Assembly: GCA_025201705.1 (NCBI GenBank)
Contig: MU617268.1
Span: forward strand, 1-10,307
Direction: 5' to 3'
DNA length: 10,307 nucleotides
Source of the DNA: Dissophora ornata
Lineage: Eukaryota; Mortierellomycota; Mortierellomycetes; Mortierellales; Mortierellaceae
In this document: positions 1 to 8,108 of the stretch, piece by piece
Numbering within the stretch: the first letter of the stretch is position 1
Layout: each line of letters opens with the position of its first letter
Notes under the pieces: model-generated
The model's input: the letters and a program-made list of their open reading frames with translations, nothing else
Told to the model about the DNA's origin: nothing
Databases searched by the model: none
Made by a program: the position numbers and the translations under genes

Positions 1-350
1 TGGTCAGTGCTCAAAAAAAAAAAAAGAAACGAAAAGAAGCGAAAGAAACAAACAAACAACAAGTTGCGGAATTTCCACAGAACGCTGGGGTCAATGCATT
101 GTGTTTCCACAACATTGAGTTCTCTACTTTGCCTGCATTTTGTTATCGTTCGCCCTCGCCCATTAACTCGGGTTCTGGGCAAAAAAAAAAAAATCTTTCA
201 GTATGTAATTTAAATTACTAATTTTTTTTTTTGCGCCCAATTCTTGATGACTGTGCATGAAGGGCTACTTCAAATGTGGGAGAAGAGAACCAGACAAGGG
301 TATTTTCAAACTCCACACGTAGCTATTATTTGAATGTGAGAGCTTTTTGA

Positions 351-388
351 CCCCGTCCTCCCCCCCCCCTCGTGCCCCCTCGTGCCCC
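351..388 (-). repeat. G-quadruplex-type motif on the minus strand
   Basis: On the minus strand there are four G-tracts of 4, 5, 10 and 4 bases, each separated by exactly five bases. The plus strand carries two copies of TCGTG between C-tracts. This satisfies the usual four-tract quadruplex pattern. Any function is unknown. Confidence 0.6.
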
Positions 389-1622
389 TCCTCTCTCGTT
401 ACCATATCCGCCATATCACATCTAATCTGCCCCGACAAGAGAAAAAAAAAATTGAATAAAAGCAGAAAGGCGTGCTGCACATTAAAACAATCTGCAGGTC
501 ATACGCCGATTGGATTGAAGAGAGACACAATGACTGTGCAGCATGTAGCTGTACGTGCAGTACCCATTGCGACATTTTCATTCCAGTGAACAAACGACCT
601 TTTTTTATTTTTCCTCTTGGGCTTTGTTTTTTGTGTGTGTTCCCCCCCTACCCCGAGTCAACAGAGAGCAAGATAGAAGGTTGCTCTGCTGTATTACATT
701 GAAAAATGAGTGGAGCAAAACAAAGGGCCCTGTTGCAAGAAAAAAAGAAAAGCGTAACCTCAAATTCCATTTATTGGTGAACAGTGCACCTCTCATCTTC
801 ACTCTCACAGACACGCCAAAAAAAAGCCTACTCTGGGTGCATTCCAGGCTAGATCGTCCAACAGGAACAAAGGAAAGATGGAGATCGGAGACTGGAAAAA
901 TTGTGCAAAGTCAAGAGCGCCAGCACCCACAGAAAAGACAAGCCCTTGTGAGTTATAGAAATGGGGCTGGAATGAGCTCTTTGTGGAGGACAGAAAGATG
1001 TACTCCTTCGGAGGTATTGGTTTTCTTACACCACGCTGCCACCTGTTGGCCCAAAGCAAAAAAAGACCCCCCCTGCAAGTCCTTGGGTAACTGCGACTGA
1101 TCAACAAAGGAATTTCAACTCCAGCTCATATACCCTTTGGAAAGAAGACATGTTTGCGTCGACAGCGAACTAGTTGACGCGATGACTCGGGTCTGTCTCC
1201 GAGGGAATGAAGCAACATGCACCATCAGCGACCCGTCCCGTCGCCTTCGTTTTGAGAGCGGGTGTGAGGAGGCGTTTATCTATTCAGTTAAAAAAAAAAA
1301 AAAGACCAAGTATTCAAAAACCATCATTCGCATGCAGCCGAAGCGACGTGGACAAGCCCGTGAAAGTGATACGCGCAATGGTGGGTGTGGGCTTGACCTT
1401 CCCTCTTGCTTGTGATCATGACGAGGGGCGCAAAAAAGTTATTTGCTGCATGCTCATTTGGCTAATGTTGCTGGCTAAACTAGATTGTCCTTTCTAATTT
1501 GATGCTAATCGAATATCTGCAGCGGGTGCCTATCCGCCTCTCTGTTATAGCCGCGTAAGTTCGGGCGCAGAGGTAAAGGGGGATCGACGTGGTCAAAGGC
1601 CGTTTTTTCAACGTGAAAAACC

Positions 1623-1648
<26 letters not shown>
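1623..1648. repeat. Poly(A) run of 26
   Basis: This is the longest homopolymer in the window. No target-site duplication or recognisable element body lies next to it, so it is read as a mononucleotide microsatellite and not a retroposon tail. Confidence 0.9.
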
Positions 1649-1653
<5 letters not shown>

Positions 1654-2195
1654 CACGCTGTAATCTGATGAAGTGTACAATACATGTACTATAGAAACCG
1701 ATATCACTCATTAGAGGCGAGAACTCAAAGAGAAAGGGAATGCAGACGACATGCATTGCATTACACGTGTATTGTGCCCAACATCGCAGTGGGTATCTCC
1801 TGTGCATCTTCTATCGGCCATCCTCTGCTGGCTCTCGTTCGTCTGCATGGCCTCCGTCTACGCGTCCGCTGGCGCGCTCTTTTATTTTGATTATTCAATA
1901 ATGCGCACAATGTGACATTGGCACTGTGGTCGGGTTGGTCGATGCGCTTGTGCCCATGTAATTGGACGGGAGCATGTGTTTAGATCCTCCCTCGAAGATA
2001 AAGATAAAAAATGAAGAACCCAGCAAACAAACGACGAAGGTCCTCAAATTGCGAACGGAGGGCTTTCATGATATGGCACAATCGGGCACGAGCATCCATG
2101 ATAGCCAACCCGGCCGCAATCCTGCCCGTGCCTATCTCTTTTGTGTTCGTCTCGGGCGGCTCTCATTGTTCGTTATCCTTCTCCCTCTTATCACC

Positions 2196-2227
2196 ATTGT
2201 TGTCATTGTTGTTGTTATTGTTGTTGG
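2196..2227 (+). repeat. Imperfect TTG trinucleotide microsatellite
   Basis: An ATTGTTGTC/ATTGTTGTTGTT pattern repeats imperfectly. It translates to Val/Ile or Leu runs in different frames, which explains the membrane-like segments in two overlapping open frames here that are not called as genes. Confidence 0.75.
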
Positions 2228-2300
2228 TGATCATTTCTGCATAGAGACCGATAGTTGGACCTCAATGTTTATTCCTCTCCATTTGAGCTGCCATTGAGAC

Positions 2301-4218
2301 CTAATGATGATGATGGCGACGATATTGGACGTTCCGAGTCCCGTGAAAAAACAATGTACGTTTGTTCTATTTCTACTATCTTCGGTTCAATATCCTACAT
2401 CGGCATTCAGCCAGACCCGAGGACCGGAGGAACACGCGCAGGTCTTTTATTTTTGGTTCTCGACCGAAGAGAGATCAATAAAGTCGCGCACCGCTTCTCG
2501 AGTATTGTATTCATATCCGGCAACTGCGCGCTCGGCGTTCGATAGTGGCCCAAGGCTCATTTTTGTTCCGTATTTCTCAGAGTTGTGGAGAAGAAACCAT
2601 CGACGAGATGGCCATTGCTCATTAATGAGGCCTTTTGGAGAATACACGATGGAGGATTCAGTGTATTTGAGCGCCCGCTCGGATTGTGGCGAGAGACGGG
2701 ACGTTCAGTACTCGATTGAAGTCGATATTGAACGAATGAATGGCGGACTGAATAAGCAGCCAAGAGAGAGAGGCAAACACGCCATCAGAGTCCAAGGGCA
2801 AGGCGTTTGTGTTGTCGGCACGCCCTTGGATCCAATCAAAAAGGCAGCGTACGCCTCGCAGTCGGAGGAAGGGTTCTTTTGGGTTTCTCCTCCCGTTGTC
2901 TTCAGCCTCTTCTTCACCTCCAACCCTCCGCTCCTCGCTCCCGTCTTCTCCTCTCACCCACAGCAGTGCTCTTCCCGCATCTCCACAGCCTCCCACTCCG
3001 CCGCTTCTCATCCACAAAACACTGCGCGCCATTCAGGAACCCTCCATCCCTCCACCGCACAACACTGCATCACTGGGCCCATGACCTCTCGGGAAGGGTA
3101 GGTCCTCCTCTCGTCCTCATCCCTGCTATAGCGCCTAGTGACTAGTAGCGCCCCCCTCTTGAATTATTTTGCAAAGGCAAAACACACAGCGAGGGAAAGG
3201 GGCGGCAGAACTCCAGGGGCTGCGATGCCGTGGGAGAAATGAGGGGAGCAGCGGTCTAGAACTCACATGCACTCGCAAGATCAATCCGGGCAATTGATCT
3301 TTATTTAGCGGGTGATCACCTCCCCCGCCCCGACGGTGATGGTTTGTGGAGAGAGATTGTGATTCCAACCTTGACTGGTCGAATGGGAAAACCCAAAACA
3401 AAAAAAGTCCAGGCTAACGGTCGAGATGAGCAAGATCCCCACAATTGGGCATGGTGTTTGGGGTGTATGCAATGTAATGTGTGTTTTGTTCTCTGGGTGT
3501 TTTCTGCAGAGCAGAGGCTGCAACGGACAGACCCGACGGGCGCAGTGGCCCCTCTCGAGGGCAGAGCAGCGCCGAGATGGTGTGGAATCTGCGCAATGCT
3601 TTGAAGAAGGCATTCCCCCTTCTGCCCTCCCCTTGCAGCCTCTGTCATTGTGGTCCTGTCCCCCTTTTCCCCTGAACACCTGTCATCGAGGTTATTTCTC
3701 CACCATTGTTCTCTGCCCATTGCGGCCCATTCCCATTCGTTCGTGCCGTAGAATGGTGAGCAGAGGTGTGTGTATATATTATGTGTGTTTGTGTATGTGT
3801 GTCGCTTTTCGCCTTCCCTGTCGAACACACCTCAGAGCTGCACCTCGCTTATTTCTACCTTTGGCTCAGCTTTGCTTCTTCCCAGGACATCCCGCATCCA
3901 TCACACCGTGGTTACGTCTTTGAGCTGCTGATCTGCTTAAAAGCGCATCCACTGCCCTGAATGCCTTTTCTATTCCTCAGCTCCTCCTACACATTCACTT
4001 TCAATCGAAGCTCATACGCGATCTGCTAGCCATATCCATTCCTTCCCCTCTCTATCACTTGTCACTTTTATCGCACAGGCCCTATCTATTCACCAGCAAA
4101 GACCAACCAACCAAAAAAAAAAAGCGTTCCTGAGACCCTTATCTCTGCGCCTACAGGAGCACTTTCTCGCCCTTCGCAACCAGTACAGCAGAGAGGCCCT
4201 TTTTCCCTATCACTAAAA
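2301..4218. other. Upstream regulatory and probable leader region of the Spt23/Mga2-like gene
   Basis: I find no supported coding gene. The longest frame (2304-3101, +) starts in an ATG microsatellite and ends in a Ser/Pro/His-rich translation of pyrimidine-rich DNA, so I do not call it. Positions about 2877-3065 are strongly C/T-rich. A donor-like GTAGGT sits at 3098-3103. TATATATT lies at 3773-3780 inside a TG-rich run. A good acceptor (TATTCCTCAG) ends at 3980, and C/T-rich then A-rich sequence leads into the ATG at 4219. This fits a promoter and leader, possibly with an intron, but no transcript start can be fixed from sequence alone. Confidence 0.45.
3773..3780 (+). promoter_or_regulatory. 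Possible TATA element
   Basis: TATATATT lies within a GT-rich stretch about 440 bases before the predicted start codon. C/T-rich sequence of the kind often found at fungal transcription starts follows at 3960-4080. The evidence is positional only, and GT-rich DNA gives such matches by chance. Confidence 0.2.
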
Positions 4219-7200
4219 ATGCAATCTACGCCTTATCTCTCGTCGCCTCCTCCTCGTCGCCCACGCAGCCTTCAGATAGAGATCTCTGGCATTCCTGCCG
4301 AGAACGGCAAATGCAGAGTCGAGACACAGCTCAAGATCGGCTTTCATCTGCGGGGACCCCATGGTGACACCGTCCTGGGCTATAAACAGATTCGCCTCCC
4401 TCGCACACTGATCGCCAAGGAGAAGCACCGCATAGAGAAATTCAATGGTAAAAGAAGACAAAGAAAAAAGAAACAAAAAGCCAAGTCGGTATGAATGACG
4501 ATCCGTAAAACGTTCCATGTTCCTGTGTTACTCACAATTTATTACCACTTCCTTCCCTGGATCCACCTCTGCATGCGCCTTGTTTTGTTTAATAAACAAA
4601 ACTACTCCCCCCCACTCCCACCCCACCCCTCCCCCCTCCCTCCCGTAGGTCGCGACAAACATTTACAGGACTCTGAGATCTTGTTCTTGGATACCCGACT
4701 GGTTTGTGACCACGACATGACCAAGATCCTAGAGTGCTGCGACAACTGCATAGGCCGAGAGCGCAAGCGCGCTCACCGTAGGAAGGAAACCCAAAAACTC
4801 CCCGGGCCACTCGGGTCGATCCCAGTGTTCGGCGCCATCAATCCAAAGAGCGCTGGTGCTGCGGCTGCGCTGGCTGCAGACCAATCTGACCCTCCCACAC
4901 CGACGGATCCAGTCGAATACCAAGCCTGGGAGAGGAGCAGGGTCATGGTGTTCAGTAGCACAGAGTACGTGGATATTTCAGCGGGAGAGTGTGTTCTGCC
5001 GACGCGCATCACATGTTACTGCCGACACCATAACGAGAAGGTTGGATTCCGGTAAGTAAAACAACAGCGCGCATCAATATAATGAGCGTGCATGAGTAGT
5101 GGAGGAGTGCACTTTAAACGCAGTGCCCTCTATGGGCGACCATGCGTGGTGCACAATGTGCACGCATCCATCCCATGGAGCATCATGCTGTGTCACTCGC
5201 TGTCCAATTTCCGTGCATACACTTGGGAGAATGACCCATGGGACATGGGTCATGTTCTTGGCGTGCCGTGGAGAAATCCTAGACCGCATTTCGCATTTTC
5301 AGCTGACAGACGTTCCGTTTGCGCTGTGAATGCACATGCTAGCATGCTAGCCTGTAGCAGAACGCCTCCTTTATTTGATTTGATTTTGGTCCCCGTCTCG
5401 CATGCTCCCACACTGACTCACCTCATTTCGCTCTCTTCCTCTCTGTCTCTGCCTCTCTGACTTTTTTGCAATTAAACGTGTCCAGAATCCAATTTACGGC
5501 CCGGGATTCGATAGGTGCTATAGTCGCCTCTGTGTTGACAAACCCAGTCATGATGATGGATGATCACAAATCCGGAAAGAGGGCTGTACCAGCCGAGGCG
5601 AGAGCTTCTGCGGGAGCTGCAAATAGACGCTCCATGTCTCTGCCATGCAAGCAGCAACAAGCGAAGCAGGAGCAATTGCACGATCAACAGGATCATGAGG
5701 ACGCGGAGCGGGAAGACTATTGTCAAGAGGATGATGACGAGCTAGATTTGGAGGCGGGACGTCGTATACCGTACGCTTTCGGAGCCAATGGATCGAGGAT
5801 GGATGACGAGGACGATATCAAGCTCTCCTCGAAGGACATCCTTGCTCCGTTGGAGCTCACTAGTCGCATGGTTACCAAGCGGAGAGTCGACGACGATTAT
5901 GCGATGGAGGACATTCAAGCTCAACACGCCTTCCGTCGGAAGACTAGCCATGATATTACTCAGCCCTCGGCGTTCGCCGTGTCAGCATTCCCGTTTGCGG
6001 CAACCAACAGCGACTCAACGCTCTCGTCACCGACGCCATTCATGACAGGATCACCCTTCGCAAGTGAGGACGGACACAACGCCTTCTCACCCTCATTCGG
6101 CCATGCAATGGGCTCAAACGGAAGCATGACGGAACACCACAACGGAGATGTGTTCTCTCTCGGGCAGAGAAGTGCATCTATCCATTCCATTGGCGAAGAG
6201 CAAGATTATTTCCGCCATCAATCCGTATCGTTGCTCGACAACTTTACCACTTTGGATGAAACCATGTCATCGCCCACGCCGTTTTCTGCAGGCCATGGCC
6301 CTGAAATTCCCGGTGGTGCCTTCCGCACCCGTGCCTCGTTCTCGGTCCCAACTACGGTCCAACAACATGCATCGTCGTCTGTCCTCTACTCTCCCGTCTC
6401 GCCCTTTCCTCCTACAGCTACAGCTGGTTTGAACTCGAGCTTTCTGGATACAACACAGATGCAGGAATTCCAAAAGTTTCAACGCCAACAACAGCTACAC
6501 CAGCAGAGACAGTTCCAGCAGTTCCAGCAAGGGATTCCGCAGCAACAGCCGCAGCAGCATTCAGCATCGTTGGACGCATCGATGCAAGTCCCATGGAGCA
6601 CCACTCCCACGTCTGAAACCAGGGACCCCTTCCAGAGCATGAATGCCACCAGTCCATCCACAAGTGCTTACATCCCTATTCCAGCCTCGTTGCCCGATAA
6701 TATCGGGTCCGAGTACACGGATTTGGATGGATATGCAGTTGATTCCAACGGGTATCCTATGGCAAGCAAGAAACGAGGTCGTCCTCGCAAGCACTCGGGC
6801 ATGATAGTGGTGCCGCCTATGACCCCATTTTCAGGGGCTCCAGCGTCGGGGGCCAGCTCGCCCATGATCTCACCCAAGGCTCCATCGACGAACATGCCAG
6901 CTTCGCCTTCACCACCACCGTTCTTGGGCCACCCTTCTTCGACGGCCACAACGCCAACCATGTCGACGGCCTCTTCTGTTGGGACTAGCGGTTTTGCGGG
7001 TGTTGGGAGTACATCTGCAGCAGCCGCTGCCCAGTTCCTGTTGTACCAACAGCAGCAGCAGCAACAGCAGCAGCAATTATATCAGCAGCATCAACAACAA
7101 ATGCAGCATCAGCAAAGACAAGCAATCCTGGCCCGCCAGGACCAGCAACAGCAGCAGCAACAACAACAAGAACACCAGCTGCAGCAGTTTCATCACCACC

Positions 7201-8108
7201 AACAACAACTTCAGCAACAGAGGCCTCGTGTCCAAAAAGTCATCCCTGCCAAAGGGTCTGTCCAAGGAGGGGAAGAGATTACCTTGTTGGGCAGCGGGTT
7301 CTTTCCAGGGATTGTTCCGACGTTCGATGGCATCCCCGCGCCAGATGTCCAGTTTTTTGGACCAGAGACCATCGTCTGCAGATTGCCACCTCGAACATAC
7401 CCTGGTGCTGTAGTCGTCAAGGCTCAACGCCAACAGCAGAACAACATGTTCATGAATTCTGCTGGTGTCGCCGCGGTTGCTGCGGCGGCCGCGGCCGCTG
7501 CAGTAGTCCGAGGAGAAGAACATCTTTCGGCTTCAAACCCTCATGAGTTGGTTCGGACAATGAGCCAGTTCCTGGGTGGCGCCTCTGCAGCAAGTCTGAG
7601 CATGCCCCATGGTAACGGCGACTCTGACGACGAAGACGAGGATGAGGGCTCTGGTGCTAGCGCGGTGTTGTTTGAGTACGAGGAGGATAAAGGCGATAGG
7701 GATTTGATTGCTCTGGCCTTGCAGGTGTTGGGGATAAAAATGAACGGAAGAGTGGAGCCGCCACACCAGGTCGCGATGCGGATCATGGCGACGGCCGCTG
7801 CTCAGCAACAGCAGCTTGCGGAACAGCAAGCAAAGCACAAGAGGTTGCAGTTGGAGCAAGAGCAACAGCAGCAACAGCAGCAACATCATCATCAACAGCA
7901 GCAGTTGCAGTTGCAGTTGCAGAAACAGCACCGGAGGCATAGCACGATTATGGGAACTCCGGTATCGTCTGCAGCTGGCAATAGTGGTAGTAGTTGTGGT
8001 AGTACGGTGATGACGGTGATGAAGGGTCATGGAGGACAGAGGGGTCCTGCGCCCGTGGCATTGACACCGATTCCGTTGCAGTCGCCTCAATCGCAGTGGG
8101 AGGTTTGA
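4219..8108 (+). CDS. Spt23/Mga2-like transcription regulator with AT-hook and IPT/TIG domain, lacking ankyrin repeats and membrane anchor; three exons
   Basis: The coding exons are 4219-4447, 4649-5051 and 5486-8108 (TGA at 8106-8108). They total 3255 nt and give 1084 residues. Residues 18-45 and 58-76 (LQIEISGIPAENG, then VETQLKI, then IRLPRTLIAKEKHRIEKFN), 96-122 (C96, C106, C107, C110, then RERKR) and 174-238 (VLPTRITCYCRHH, then PVMMMDDHK) match the N-terminal DNA-binding region of fungal Spt23/Mga2 proteins. This region runs unbroken across both splice junctions, which supports the splicing. An AT-hook core RGRPRK lies at 641-646. The IPT/TIG domain is at about 791-858 (GGEEITLLGSGFF, then IVCRLPP). 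A conserved post-IPT block follows at 937-978 (LALQVLGIKMNGRV). Gln-rich tracts lie at 535-568, 732-789 and 984-1029, an Ala tract at 870-885 and an acidic run at 923-931. In yeast this family induces the delta-9 desaturase gene OLE1 after ubiquitin-dependent release from the ER membrane. This protein has no ankyrin repeats and no C-terminal transmembrane helix, so I infer a constitutively soluble nuclear factor. The start has A at -3. The upstream frame is open to a TAG at 4027 but has no ATG, so an extra 5' exon remains possible. Confidence 0.88.
4582..4602. repeat. Perfect inverted repeat in intron 1
   Basis: The arms GTTTTGTTTA (4582-4591) and TAAACAAAAC (4593-4602) are exact reverse complements around a single A. 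The right part contains ATAAACA, which matches the forkhead consensus RTAAAYA. It lies just before the C-rich acceptor tract. Confidence 0.75.
4607..4644. repeat. C-tract block at the intron 1 acceptor (minus-strand G-quadruplex motif)
   Basis: C-runs of 7, 3, 4, 4, 6, 3 and 3 are mostly separated by single A or T bases and end four bases before the exon. The minus strand therefore has many closely spaced G-tracts. In the transcript the same sequence is the polypyrimidine tract of the 3' splice site. Confidence 0.7.
5142..5167. repeat. Inverted repeat in intron 2 (7-bp arms)
   Basis: The arms ATGCGTG (5142-5148) and CACGCAT (5161-5167) flank a 12-base centre that itself contains two GTGCAC sites. 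Confidence 0.5.
5231..5253. repeat. Perfect inverted repeat in intron 2 (10-bp arms)
   Basis: The arms ATGACCCATG (5231-5240) and CATGGGTCAT (5244-5253) are exact reverse complements with a GGA loop. This could form a hairpin in RNA or a dyad site in DNA. Confidence 0.7.
5338..5351. repeat. 14-bp perfect palindrome in intron 2
   Basis: GCTAGCATGCTAGC is its own reverse complement. It can also be read as tandem ATGCTAGC units together with the bases just before it. Confidence 0.65.
6774..6791 (+). other. AT-hook motif codons (residues 641-646)
   Basis: The codons read RGRPRK, preceded by Lys-Lys and followed by His. This is the canonical AT-hook core, a short element that binds the minor groove of AT-rich DNA. 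It lies in an otherwise low-complexity Ser/Pro/Ala linker between the N-terminal DNA-binding region and the IPT domain. The same basic cluster could also act in nuclear import. Confidence 0.8.
7047..7220 (+). repeat. Polyglutamine-rich (CAG/CAA) tract, residues 732-789
   Basis: This is the largest of three Gln-rich tracts in exon 3. The others are at 6456-6557 and 7803-7940. CAG and CAA codons are mixed and interrupted by Tyr, His, Leu and Met codons, so this is not a pure slippage repeat. Gln-rich segments are common in fungal activators. These tracts also produce long open frames in other readings, which are not genes. Confidence 0.85.
7224..7427 (+). other. IPT/TIG domain coding segment (residues about 791-858)
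   Basis: The segment opens with a Pro-Arg-Val strand, then has the IPT turn GG-EE-ITLLGSGF, a middle strand (VPTFDGIPAP) and a closing IVCRLPP followed by a VVVKA strand. These are the usual landmarks of the immunoglobulin-like fold shared by Spt23/Mga2, CAMTA and Rel-type proteins. It is flanked upstream by a Gln/His tract and downstream by an Ala tract. Confidence 0.85.

Larger units (their letters stand above)
1..2300. other. Non-coding upstream stretch, homopolymer-rich, no gene seen
   Basis: I find no recognisable gene. Open frames are short, overlap one another on both strands and give low-complexity or unrecognisable proteins. What can be seen is A-runs at 13-25, 1290-1303 and 1623-1648, a T-run near 222-231, a C-tract block at 351-388 and a TTG-type microsatellite at 2196-2227. 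A GTAAGT at 1555-1560 looks like a splice donor but has no supporting exon. I found no convincing tRNA. Confidence 0.6.
4448..4648 (+). other. Intron 1 of the Spt23/Mga2-like gene
   Basis: This is a 201-nt GT-AG intron of phase 1. The donor is G|GTAAAAG and the acceptor CCCGTAG|GTCGC. Joining the flanks rebuilds a Gly codon (residue 77) and continues the conserved DNA-binding region from KFN into GRDKHLQ. Just before the acceptor lies a very C-rich tract (4607-4644), and before that a perfect inverted repeat (4582-4602). I see no clear CTRAY branch site close to the acceptor. If retained, exon 1 reads on to a TGA at 4492-4494. Confidence 0.88.
5052..5485 (+). other. Intron 2 of the Spt23/Mga2-like gene
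   Basis: This is a 434-nt GT-AG intron of phase 2 with a consensus donor, CG|GTAAGT. A good branch-site match, CTGAC, lies at 5457-5461, about 24 nt before the acceptor TCCAG. Joining rebuilds an Arg codon (residue 211) between EKVGF and IQFTARD, which is continuous in the family. Retention gives a stop at once (TAA at 5053-5055). The intron holds three inverted repeats, listed separately. Confidence 0.92.

Noticed and set aside
555..1100. 181-codon open frame on the plus strand
   Set aside because: It has mixed composition with Lys and Phe runs from homopolymers, no family resemblance and no supporting start context. A minus-strand frame overlaps it.
1962..2297. Two overlapping frames with apparent transmembrane helices
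   Set aside because: The hydrophobic stretch is the translation of the TTG microsatellite and appears in two frames at once.
2382..2394. GGTTCAATATCC, resembling a tRNA B box
   Set aside because: It has one mismatch to the consensus, no A box upstream and no cloverleaf arms.
2304..3101. 265-codon open frame on the plus strand
   Set aside because: It begins in an ATG microsatellite, has no recognisable domain, ends in Ser/Pro/His-rich translation of a pyrimidine-rich tract, and is overlapped by similar frames on both strands.
3316..3828. 170-codon minus-strand frame and overlapping plus-strand frames
   Set aside because: No recognisable protein is seen. Four frames are open over the same low-complexity leader-like DNA.
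7461..7508. Ala/Val stretch after the IPT domain as a possible membrane anchor
   Set aside because: It is mostly Ala, only 16 residues, sits next to the IPT domain and not at the C-terminus, and is better read as an alanine tract.
7077..8090. Long minus-strand Leu-rich frames opposite exon 3
   Set aside because: They are shadows of CAG/CAA tracts, which read as poly-Leu on the other strand.
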